From: Sphingomonadaceae bacterium
GTDB taxonomy: Bacteria > Pseudomonadota > Alphaproteobacteria > Sphingomonadales > Sphingomonadaceae
NCBI GenBank assembly: GCA_030147805.1
Contig: JASBUR010000031.1
Coordinates: 35,518 to 99,517, forward strand
Length of the DNA stretch: 64,000 nt
Direction: 5' to 3'
In this document: positions 53,212 through 61,025 of the stretch, one piece after another
Layout of the letters: each line of letters opens with the position of its first letter
How positions within the stretch are numbered: position 1 is the first letter of the stretch
Notes under the pieces: model-generated
What the model was told of the DNA's origin: nothing
Database searches by the model: none
What the model saw: only the letters and a program-made list of their open reading frames with translations
Translations under genes and position numbers: made by a program

Positions 53212-56200
53212 GTGGGGGCGATGGGGGGATTGGCGAAACGCTGGGCGACCGGGCTGTGGCTGCTGCTGCTGGCGGCGGTGGCGTTCGGCTCGGCGCAGCT
53301 GATCGCCGCCGAGGGCGAGAAGCCGCGCGACATCAAATATGCGTTCACCCCGCCCGCGCCGATGACGCAGACGCGGGCGCAGGCCGACGCCAAGAGCGCC
53401 GGCTGCCTGACCTGCCACACCGAATCGGACGCCTATACGATGCACCTGTCGCCCGCGGTGGTGCTCGGCTGCACCGACTGCCACGGCGGCGAGACCAAGG
53501 TGCGCGCGCCCGCCGGGCTCGACCCCAAGAGCGCCGAATATGTGAAGCTGCGCGAGGCGGCGCACGTGCTGCCGCGCTATCCCGAGAGCTGGCACTATCC
53601 GAGCACCGCCAACCCCAAGGTCAGCTACACGCTGCTCAACAAGGAATCGCCCGAGTTCGTCCGCTTCGTCAATCCGTCGGACTATCGCGTCGCGCGCCAG
53701 GCGTGCGGCGCCTGCCACATGGAGGTCATCGAGGCGGCCGAGCGCTCGCTGATGGCCACCGGCGCGATGCTGCTGGGCGGCGCCTCGTACAACAACGGCA
53801 TCCTGCCCTTTAAGAACTACATCCTCGGCGAGGCCTATACCTCGAACGGCGAGCCGGCCAAGCTGACCTCGCCGGGATCGCCGGGGATGAAGCCAGGCCA
53901 GCTGAGCGACGAAGCCAAGGCGCGCGGCGCGCTGCCCGAGCTCTACCCGATCCCGCGCTGGCACACGATCCCGCCGGGCGACATCTTCCGGGTGTTCGAG
54001 CGCGGCGGCCGCAACATCAACACGCAGTTCCCCGAGATCGGCCTGCCCAACGCCGTCGGCGCCATCCAGCGCATCGAGGAACCCGGCCGCCCCGACATCC
54101 GCCAGTCGAACCGCGGCCCCGGCACCGGCCTGCGCATCGCGGTGCCGGTGATCAACATCCACAAGACGCGGCTCAACGACCCCTTCACCTGGTTCATGGG
54201 CACCAACGACCAGCCGGGCGACTATCGCACCTCGGGCTGCGGCGCCTGCCATGTCGTCTATGCCAACGACCGCGAGCCGCGCCACAGCATGACCTGGGCG
54301 AAATATGGCCGCGACGGCAAGACCGCGACCGCCGATCCGACGATCCCGAAGGACGAAAAAGGCCACCCGATCAAGCATATGTTCACGCGCGCGATTCCGA
54401 CCGCGCAGTGCATGAATTGCCACATGCACCAGCCGAACATGTTCATGAACACCTACCTCGGCTACACGATGTGGGACTATGAATCCGACGCGCCGCACAT
54501 GTGGCCCGAGAAGCAGAAATATCCGACCGCCGAGGAAGTCCGGAAGGTCAACGACCGCAACCCCGAAGGCGCCGCGCCGCTCGGCAAGTGGAGCGACATC
54601 GACTTCCTGCGCAACGTCTACGACCTCAATCCCAAATTGAAGGACACGCAGTTCGCCGACTATCACGGCCATGGCTGGAACTTCCGCGCCATCCTGAAGC
54701 GCGACCGCGAAGGCAATCTGCTCGACGCCGAGGGCAAGATCGTCGCCAACGACGATCCCGAGAAATGGCGCAAGGGCGACGAGCCCAAGTTCGTGCCCGC
54801 CGGCATCAACCCCGGCAAGACCGTCCACCTGATGGACATCCATGCCGAAAAGGGCATGCAGTGCGCCGACTGCCATTTCGCGCAGGACAGCCACGGCAAC
54901 GGCTATATCTACGGCGAGGTCGCCAACGCGGTCGAGATCGGCTGCAAGGACTGTCACGGCACCGCCGACGCCTATCCCAACCTCAAGACCTCGGGGCCGG
55001 CGGCGCGGCCGCAGGGCGCCGACCTGTCGGTGATCCGCAACCCCGACGGGCGCCGCCGCTTCGAATGGGTCGACAAGGCGGGCCGGCGCGCGCTGATCCA
55101 GCGCTCGATCATGGATCCCACGGTCGAATGGGAAGTGTCGCTGGTCAAGAATTCGGTCGACCGGAGCCATCCCGACTTCAACGCCACCGCGGCGCGATCG
55201 AAGCTGATGTCGAAGACCGGCGCCGAGACCGGCAAATATGGCTTCGGCCCCGGCGTCGCCGCCGCCGACCGGGCGCACAAGGACAGCGAGATGGCCTGCT
55301 ACACCTGCCATCTGTCGTGGACGACCTCGTGCGGCGGCTGCCACCTGCCGATCGAGGCGAACTGGAAGACGCCGGGCCACAAATATGACGGCGACACGAC
55401 GCGCAACTACGCCACCTACAATCCGCAGGTGGCACGCGACGAGATGTTCCAGCTCGGCCGCCATCAGACCACCAAGGGCAACATCGTCGCGCCGGTGCGC
55501 TCGACCTCGGCGCTGATCCTGTCGTCGACCAACATCAACCGCGAGCGAATCTACGTGCAGCAGCCGCCGATCTCGGCGGCGGGCTTCTCGAGCCAGGCGT
55601 TCGCGCCGCACTTCCCGCACACGGTCAGGAAGACCGAGACCAAGACCTGCAGCGACTGCCACCTGTCGGAGGCCAACGACAACAATGCGATCATGGCGCA
55701 GCTGCTGCTGCACGGGACGAACTACATCAATTTCGTCGGCCTGAACGCCTGGGTCGGCCTCGACAAGGGGCTGACGTCGGTGCGCGTCACCGAATGGAGC
55801 GAGCCGCAGGCGGTGATCGGCTCCTACCTGCACAAATATGCCTATCCCGACTTCTTCAAGGCGCATGTCGAGGGCAACAAGCGCGAGCTGAAGAACTGGC
55901 GGCGCGGCAAGGTGTTCGACGCGAAGCTGTCGGGTGAGACGCATTCGGTCGAGGAGTTCGTCAACGTCCACCAGAAGACCGGCGGCGCGACGCAGTGCCT
56001 GCAGATGCGCGGCGAATATCTGTTCGCCGCCGAAGGCCGCGGCGGCTTCCAAGTCTATGACATCGCCAACATCGGCAACAAGAGCACCTCGGAGCGGATC
56101 GTCACCGCGCCCTTCTCGCCGCTCGGCCACAACGCGCGCATCCGGTCGAAGAACGCCACCTGCATGGCGCTCCCCACCAACCAGTCGATCGCGCCGACGC

Positions 56201-57150
56201 GCAACACGCCCGAGCTGCGCAAGGCCAACCAGGAGCAGCCGTTCCACCCGATCTACAGCTATGCGGTGATCACCGACTCCGAGGAAGGGCTGATCCTCGT
56301 CAACGTCGACACCTTCGCCGACGGCGAGCCGCGCAACAATTTCCTCAAGCGCGCCGCGACCTGGAACGACGGCGGCGTGCTCAGGGGCGCGCGCCACATC
56401 ACGCTCGGCGGGCATTACGCCTATATCGCCGCCGACGCCGGGCTGGTGGTCGTCGATCTCGACGATCCGCTCAAGCCGCGCCACGTCGCGACGGTGCCGC
56501 TGCAGGGCGCGCGCGCCTCGGCGCTGCAGTTCCGCTACCTGTTCGTCACCGACGACGCCGGGCTGAAGGTGATCGACGTCACGCAGCTCGAGCGGCCGAA
56601 GCTGGTCGCGGGCGTGGTCGTGCCGCTCGCCGACGCGCGCAAGATCTACGTGGCGCGCACCTATGCCTATGTCGCGGCGAAGCGCGAGGGGCTGGTCATC
56701 GTCGACGTCAAGAACCCCGAGCGGCCGGCGATCGCGCAGCGCGTCACCTTCGACGGCCAGCTCAATGATGCCGAGGACGTCATCGTCGGCTCGACCAACG
56801 CCTCGCTGTTCGCCTATGTCGCCGACGGCCGCAACGGCATGAAGGTGCTGCAGCTCACCAGCCCCGACAGCCAGCCCAATTTCTACGGCTTCTCGCCGGC
56901 GCCGCGCCCCGAGCTGATCGCCTGGGCAAAGACCAAGGGACCGGCGCTGGCGCTGTCGAAGGGCCTCGACCGCGACCGCGGCGTCGACGAGACCGGCGGC
57001 CAGATGGCGGTGTTCGGCCGCCTCGGCTCGCGGCCGTTCACCCGGCCCGAGATGGAGCGCTTCTTCCTCAACCGGAAGGGGGTGCCGTACCGGGTGGTCG
57101 ACCAGGCGCGCATGGAGGACTGGGTGCCGGCGAGGACGGCGTCGAAATAG
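53212..57150 (+). CDS. Decaheme c-type cytochrome fused to LVIVD repeats
   Basis: 1312 residues from GTG 53212 (ATG 53221 is nearly equivalent). Signal peptide LWLLLLAAVAFGSAQLIAAE. Ten CXXCH motifs in the first 820 residues: CLTCH 65, CTDCH 87, CGACH 165 and near 342, CMNCH near 400, CADCH near 550, CKDCH near 577, CYTCH near 695, CGGCH near 706, CSDCH near 812. From about 930 to 1235 five LVIVD-type blades follow (HYAYIAADAGLVVVDLDDPL, FRYLFVTDDAGLKVIDVTQL, TYAYVAAKREGLVIVDVKNP). LVIVD propellers are surface or periplasmic. Largest protein of the window and last gene of the operon. Confidence 0.9.
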   Translation: MGAMGGLAKRWATGLWLLLLAAVAFGSAQLIAAEGEKPRDIKYAFTPPAPMTQTRAQADAKSAGCLTCHTESDAYTMHLSPAVVLGCTDCHGGETKVRAPAGLDPKSAEYVKLREAAHVLPRYPESWHYPSTANPKVSYTLLNKESPEFVRFVNPSDYRVARQACGACHMEVIEAAERSLMATGAMLLGGASYNNGILPFKNYILGEAYTSNGEPAKLTSPGSPGMKPGQLSDEAKARGALPELYPIPRWHTIPPGDIFRVFERGGRNINTQFPEIGLPNAVGAIQRIEEPGRPDIRQSNRGPGTGLRIAVPVINIHKTRLNDPFTWFMGTNDQPGDYRTSGCGACHVVYANDREPRHSMTWAKYGRDGKTATADPTIPKDEKGHPIKHMFTRAIPTAQCMNCHMHQPNMFMNTYLGYTMWDYESDAPHMWPEKQKYPTAEEVRKVNDRNPEGAAPLGKWSDIDFLRNVYDLNPKLKDTQFADYHGHGWNFRAILKRDREGNLLDAEGKIVANDDPEKWRKGDEPKFVPAGINPGKTVHLMDIHAEKGMQCADCHFAQDSHGNGYIYGEVANAVEIGCKDCHGTADAYPNLKTSGPAARPQGADLSVIRNPDGRRRFEWVDKAGRRALIQRSIMDPTVEWEVSLVKNSVDRSHPDFNATAARSKLMSKTGAETGKYGFGPGVAAADRAHKDSEMACYTCHLSWTTSCGGCHLPIEANWKTPGHKYDGDTTRNYATYNPQVARDEMFQLGRHQTTKGNIVAPVRSTSALILSSTNINRERIYVQQPPISAAGFSSQAFAPHFPHTVRKTETKTCSDCHLSEANDNNAIMAQLLLHGTNYINFVGLNAWVGLDKGLTSVRVTEWSEPQAVIGSYLHKYAYPDFFKAHVEGNKRELKNWRRGKVFDAKLSGETHSVEEFVNVHQKTGGATQCLQMRGEYLFAAEGRGGFQVYDIANIGNKSTSERIVTAPFSPLGHNARIRSKNATCMALPTNQSIAPTRNTPELRKANQEQPFHPIYSYAVITDSEEGLILVNVDTFADGEPRNNFLKRAATWNDGGVLRGARHITLGGHYAYIAADAGLVVVDLDDPLKPRHVATVPLQGARASALQFRYLFVTDDAGLKVIDVTQLERPKLVAGVVVPLADARKIYVARTYAYVAAKREGLVIVDVKNPERPAIAQRVTFDGQLNDAEDVIVGSTNASLFAYVADGRNGMKVLQLTSPDSQPNFYGFSPAPRPELIAWAKTKGPALALSKGLDRDRGVDETGGQMAVFGRLGSRPFTRPEMERFFLNRKGVPYRVVDQARMEDWVPARTASK

Positions 57151-57170
57151 CCCGACGGCTGTCTCCCAAC

Positions 57171-57276
57171 ATCGTCATCCCCGCGAAGGCGGAGACCCAG
57201 CACAGAAAATGGCGCGCGCGATAGCGCGCCGGGTCCTTGGTCGGACGGGCTCCCCGCCTTCGCGGGGATGACGATG
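57171..57276. repeat. Palindromic repeat with GTCATCCCCGC ends
   Basis: Left arm ATCGTCATCCCCGCGAAGGC, right arm CCCCGCCTTCGCGGGGATGA then CGAT; the centre holds GGCGCGCGCG/CGCGCC. The arms match the repeat at 40-214 but the core is different, so arms and cores vary independently in this family. It separates the convergent decaheme and metallophosphoesterase genes. Confidence 0.75.
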
Positions 57277-57317
57277 AATCTTGACGTTCGTGAACGGGCG
57301 CGGGCCGGGGCCCGCCG

Positions 57318-58241
57318 CTACTCCGCCGCCACCGTCGGCCGGCCGTCGCGTTCCTCGAGGAAGTCCTGGACCATCGGCTGGAGCTGCGGCGTGTAGGCGG
57401 CGAGCACCGGATGGATGTCGGCGACGCCATAATGGCTGATCAGCGTCTGGCCGTTCCACAGATGGAGACCGTAGCCCGGCGGTTCGGCGACGATCATCGG
57501 GCGGCCGTCGGGCGCGGCGGGGTCGATCTCGCGCAGGTCGAGCGCCACCTGCGGCGCGGTCGACGGGCAGACCGAGACTCGCGTCCCCGCCCAGGCGGCG
57601 ATGATCGGCCGGTGGATATGGCCGGCGAGCACCGCGACGACGTTGCTGTGGCGCGCGATCACCTGCTCGACCTTCGCCGCCCAGGGCTCGTCGGCGGCGA
57701 TCGTCATCCAGTCGATGCCGGTCTGCATCGGCGGATGGTGCAGGAAGACGACGACGGGGCGGTCGCTCTCCGCCAGCCGCGCCTCGAGCCAGGCGGCGCG
57801 CGTGTCGCAGAAGCCGCCGCCGTGACGGCCCATCTCGAGCGTATCGAGCAGGACGAGGCGCAGCGGCCCCTTGTCGACGGCATATTGGATGAAGCCGTCG
57901 TGCGTCGGCGTGTCGGGGAAGACCTCGAGAAACGTGTCGCGCAGGTCGTGGTTGCCCATCATCGGCAGCACCGGCACCGGGCAGGCGTCGAACAGCTGTT
58001 TGAGCGTCCGATAGTCCTCGACGACGCCATTCTCGGTCAGGTCGCCGCTGGCGACGATGATGTCGGGGCACGGCTGCGCGGCGCAGACCTCGCGCAGCAC
58101 GGCCTCGAGCCGTGTCCGGTTCATCTCGCGCGGGTTGCCGGCGTCGAAGCCGATATGAAGATCGGTGATCTGCGCGATCAGCAACGGCGCCGTGCGGCCG
58201 CCGTCGCGGCGGATCGTGCTCGATTGGATGTCCGGGTCCAT
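57318..58241 (-). CDS. Metallophosphoesterase (class III phosphodiesterase-like)
   Basis: 307 residues from ATG 58241 (ATG 58283 is possible). Motifs: D-x-H in QITDLHIGFDAG, GD in VASGDLTENG, GNHD in MMGNHDLRDTF, and GH.H in LAGHIHRPII: all metal ligands of calcineurin-like phosphoesterases, similar in layout to CpdA-type cyclic nucleotide phosphodiesterases. In a locus with cyclic-nucleotide-binding domains, cAMP hydrolysis is an attractive guess but not shown. It lies 100 bp downstream of the FHA-decaheme gene on the same strand. Confidence 0.88.
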   Translation of the reverse strand: MDPDIQSSTIRRDGGRTAPLLIAQITDLHIGFDAGNPREMNRTRLEAVLREVCAAQPCPDIIVASGDLTENGVVEDYRTLKQLFDACPVPVLPMMGNHDLRDTFLEVFPDTPTHDGFIQYAVDKGPLRLVLLDTLEMGRHGGGFCDTRAAWLEARLAESDRPVVVFLHHPPMQTGIDWMTIAADEPWAAKVEQVIARHSNVVAVLAGHIHRPIIAAWAGTRVSVCPSTAPQVALDLREIDPAAPDGRPMIVAEPPGYGLHLWNGQTLISHYGVADIHPVLAAYTPQLQPMVQDFLEERDGRPTVAAE

Positions 58242-58341
58242 GGATCCGGTGCCGCCCCCTCTAGATTGCGAATCGGCCCACATGTCGTCATCCCGGTATA
58301 GCATCCCGCGGCAGTTACGCACGAACGGGCTTCCCGGATGA

Positions 58342-60144
58342 TTAACGCGCGGGCCGTGCCCCTTCGCCGTTGACGCCGGTACGCTGTTTCCACTCGATAA
58401 CGCTGGTCTTCGACGGCCGGTCGGCGCCGACCGGCTTGAGCACCCGCGGCGCGCCGGGGCTCTCATGATAGCTGTGGCAGCTCGAACAGGGCGAGGCGAG
58501 CTTGCCGTCCTCGGCGTGCGCGCCGACGTGGCAGTCGCGGCAGACGGCGATTCCGGGCAGCAGCAGGTCCGACGCGCGGTCGGAGGCCTCGGCCTTGTGG
58601 CAGGTGGCGCAGTCGGTCACCTTGGTGTCGTGATCGCGATGATCGAACCAGGCGCGCGACATGTAGCGGTCCTGGAGCACCACCGGCGACACCTCGAAGT
58701 CGAGCGACCCCGCCGGCGGCATCTTGACGATATGGCAGTCGCCGCAGGCGCCGCCTTCCTCGAACACCGCGCGGATCCGGCCTTCGACGCTGCTGCCGCC
58801 GCGCGCGACGGCGCGCTGCGCGCCCGCGCCGGGCCGCTGGCGGTCGGTCATCGATCCCGCGAAGCCGCCGCCGCCGCCGCGGTAATAGTCGCGCAGCTCG
58901 GCCACCACCTGCTTGGTATCGCCGTGGCGGAGTGTGCGCACCGTGTCGCCGCTGCGCGCGAACTCGAGCGTGTGGCAGTCGCCGCAGTCGCGCTCCATCT
59001 CGATGTCGCGGAAGCGCACGCCGGTGGCGTCGGGCGTGTGGCAGTTGCCGCAGTCGAGCCCGCCCTCGGCGGTGCCGAGCCGCTGCGCCATCTGCGCGAC
59101 GCCGCCGGTCGGCGACAGGTGCAGCCTGTGCGGGAATTTGAGCCCGGAGCCTTCGCGCGGCGTGCCGGCGAGCGACATTCGGCGCACCGTCGCGCCATCC
59201 CAGGTCGACGCCAGCACGATCTCGGGCCGGAATTCGGGATGGTCGTCCTTGAAGTCGCTGGCATCGAGCAGCTTCGTGTCGGGCAGATCCTTCGACAGCT
59301 GGCGGTGGCAGTCGCTGCAGAAGCTCTCGGCGGTCAGCGGCATCGCCGTCGCGCCCTCATGCTCCTTGTGGCAGCCGGTGCAGGTCCATTCCTTCAGGCC
59401 GAAGGCGCCGCCGACGGTCGAACGCAGCTTCGCCTCGAGCCCGACGTCGGGATGCGCCGCCAGCAGCCGCTTGGGATCGGCATGGTCCTCGAGCTTGACG
59501 TGGCAGCCGGTGCAGGTCTCGTCGCGCACCGCGACGAAGGCCTCGACGTGGCAGGCCTGGCAATCCTCCTTGAGGCTGGCGTGCGCCGCCGACAGCGGGC
59601 CGCTCGTCCACGGCTGGTCGGCACGGATCGTCCGCGTCACCTGCTCATGATGCGTGATGAAGGCGGCGACCGGCCAGATCAGGAACAGCGCCAGCACCGC
59701 GCCGATCAGCCCCCAGGCGAGGCGGCGCTTGCCGGGCAGCGCGCCCGCCAGCGAGAAGATGCGCTCCTCGTCCTCGGGCTGCGCGCCTTCGGAGAGCGCC
59801 GCGACACGCTCGACGGTGATGGTGACGTCGCCGGCCGGCGCGTCGCGCTCGAGCGTCAGCCGGTGGCTGCCGATGGTGATCCGCGTCGGCTGCGCCACGT
59901 CGAGGTCGGTGCGGTTGAAGAATTTGCCGTCGATCTCGAGCGGGCTGCCGCCGAGCGCCTCGACATGCACCTGCCCCTCGCGCATCGTGATCGTCGCATG
60001 ATGCGGCAGCACCGCGAGGTCGGCGAGCGCGATGATATTGTCGGCCGCGCGACCGACGGTCAGCAGCGGCACGTCATGTTTGACCGGGCGCACGATCTCG
60101 CCGCCGCCGGCGCGCCTCGTGATTTCGCGGACGACGAAGCTCAT
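58342..60144 (-). CDS. FHA domain-transmembrane-decaheme cytochrome fusion
   Basis: 600 residues. An FHA domain occupies about 28-98 (LTVGRAADNIIALADLAVLP then HHATITM, the phosphothreonine-recognition core). One membrane helix at 143-162 (AWGLIGAVLALFLIWPVAAF) follows, with FITHHEQV just after it. Ten CXXCH motifs follow at 195, 211, 255, 276, 365, 387, 467, 512, 535 and 553. The topology puts FHA in the cytoplasm and hemes in the periplasm. Such a phosphopeptide-binding-heme fusion would couple Ser/Thr phosphorylation to electron transfer. It starts 4 bp after the cytochrome b-like gene stop. Confidence 0.9.
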   Translation of the reverse strand: MSFVVREITRRAGGGEIVRPVKHDVPLLTVGRAADNIIALADLAVLPHHATITMREGQVHVEALGGSPLEIDGKFFNRTDLDVAQPTRITIGSHRLTLERDAPAGDVTITVERVAALSEGAQPEDEERIFSLAGALPGKRRLAWGLIGAVLALFLIWPVAAFITHHEQVTRTIRADQPWTSGPLSAAHASLKEDCQACHVEAFVAVRDETCTGCHVKLEDHADPKRLLAAHPDVGLEAKLRSTVGGAFGLKEWTCTGCHKEHEGATAMPLTAESFCSDCHRQLSKDLPDTKLLDASDFKDDHPEFRPEIVLASTWDGATVRRMSLAGTPREGSGLKFPHRLHLSPTGGVAQMAQRLGTAEGGLDCGNCHTPDATGVRFRDIEMERDCGDCHTLEFARSGDTVRTLRHGDTKQVVAELRDYYRGGGGGFAGSMTDRQRPGAGAQRAVARGGSSVEGRIRAVFEEGGACGDCHIVKMPPAGSLDFEVSPVVLQDRYMSRAWFDHRDHDTKVTDCATCHKAEASDRASDLLLPGIAVCRDCHVGAHAEDGKLASPCSSCHSYHESPGAPRVLKPVGADRPSKTSVIEWKQRTGVNGEGARPAR

Positions 60145-60148
60145 TCCT

Positions 60149-61021
60149 TCACCAGTAGAAGAACACGCTGACGATATGCGCGATGAGCGCGGCGATCAGC
60201 GCCAGGGTGGCGGGGACATGGACGTAAAGCCAGATTTCGAGCAGCGTCTTGTAGCGGATGTGCCGGCGCGCCTGCGACAGCGTCGCTTCCTTGCGCTCGA
60301 GCAGGAAGAGGATCTGCCCGAGCGTTTCCTTGTCGGCCGGGCTCTGGCGCACCAGTTCGCGCAGCTCGAGGAGCGCGGCGCGGTTGCCGCAGCGCGGCTG
60401 CTTCGCGGTGAGCCGGGCATAGAGGTTGCCGGCGACGTCGCAATTCTCGAGGCTCTGGCGCACGACCGCGGCGTGCGCCGGCCCGAGCGGCTGCGCGGTG
60501 TCGTGGAGCTGGCGGTCGAGCGCGCGCAGCGTGTCGAGCATCTGCGCCTGCGTCGTCTCGGCGCGGTTGAGGCTCATCGCCTCGGGCAACCGCGCATAGG
60601 CGATGATGCCGAAGATGCCCGAGGCGATGACGAGCATCATGAGCCCATAGGCGAGCGTGTGGACGTTCCAGCCGAGCTGGAAGCCGGTATGCAGCGTGCC
60701 GATGACGATGAGCGCGAGCCCGAGATAGACATGCGCCGAGGTCCAGGCCTTCAGCGACCAGCGCCCCGGCGTCATCGCGCGCTTGCGGATGCCGAGCAGC
60801 GACAGCCAGACGATCAGACCGGCGCCGACGGTGCCGAGCAGATAGCCGTACCAGCTGCCGCCATTGTGGCGCGGCGACACGTCGACGAGCAGGTAGATGA
60901 GGATCGCGACGAGGCTGACCGCGCTCGCCCATTTCAGATAGCGGCGGCCGGCATAGTCGAGGAAACCCTCGTGCCGCGCCTCGCCGCGCTGCCGTCGTCC
61001 CACCTGGGCCCCCCGCGCCAT
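60149..61021 (-). CDS. Cytochrome b-type membrane protein
   Basis: 290 residues. Five hydrophobic helices at about 31-48, 58-76, 95-115, 121-141 and 266-288. His 97, 111, 121, 268 and 282 lie in or at helix ends (SAHVYLG, GTLHTGF, NVHTLAYG, YVHVPATL, AHIVSVF), spaced suitably for one or two b hemes. A soluble helical insert (about 150-260) with two Cys separates helices 4 and 5. It would pass electrons between the FAD/FeS protein (start 5 bp downstream of that gene's stop) and the FHA-decaheme protein. Confidence 0.82.
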   Translation of the reverse strand: MARGAQVGRRQRGEARHEGFLDYAGRRYLKWASAVSLVAILIYLLVDVSPRHNGGSWYGYLLGTVGAGLIVWLSLLGIRKRAMTPGRWSLKAWTSAHVYLGLALIVIGTLHTGFQLGWNVHTLAYGLMMLVIASGIFGIIAYARLPEAMSLNRAETTQAQMLDTLRALDRQLHDTAQPLGPAHAAVVRQSLENCDVAGNLYARLTAKQPRCGNRAALLELRELVRQSPADKETLGQILFLLERKEATLSQARRHIRYKTLLEIWLYVHVPATLALIAALIAHIVSVFFYW

Positions 61022-61025
61022 CGCC

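Noticed and set aside
53188..56484. 1098-residue minus-strand ORF opposite the decaheme gene
   Set aside because: Opposite-strand shadow caused by GC-rich third positions; no protein family features, and the plus strand holds ten CXXCH motifs in one frame.
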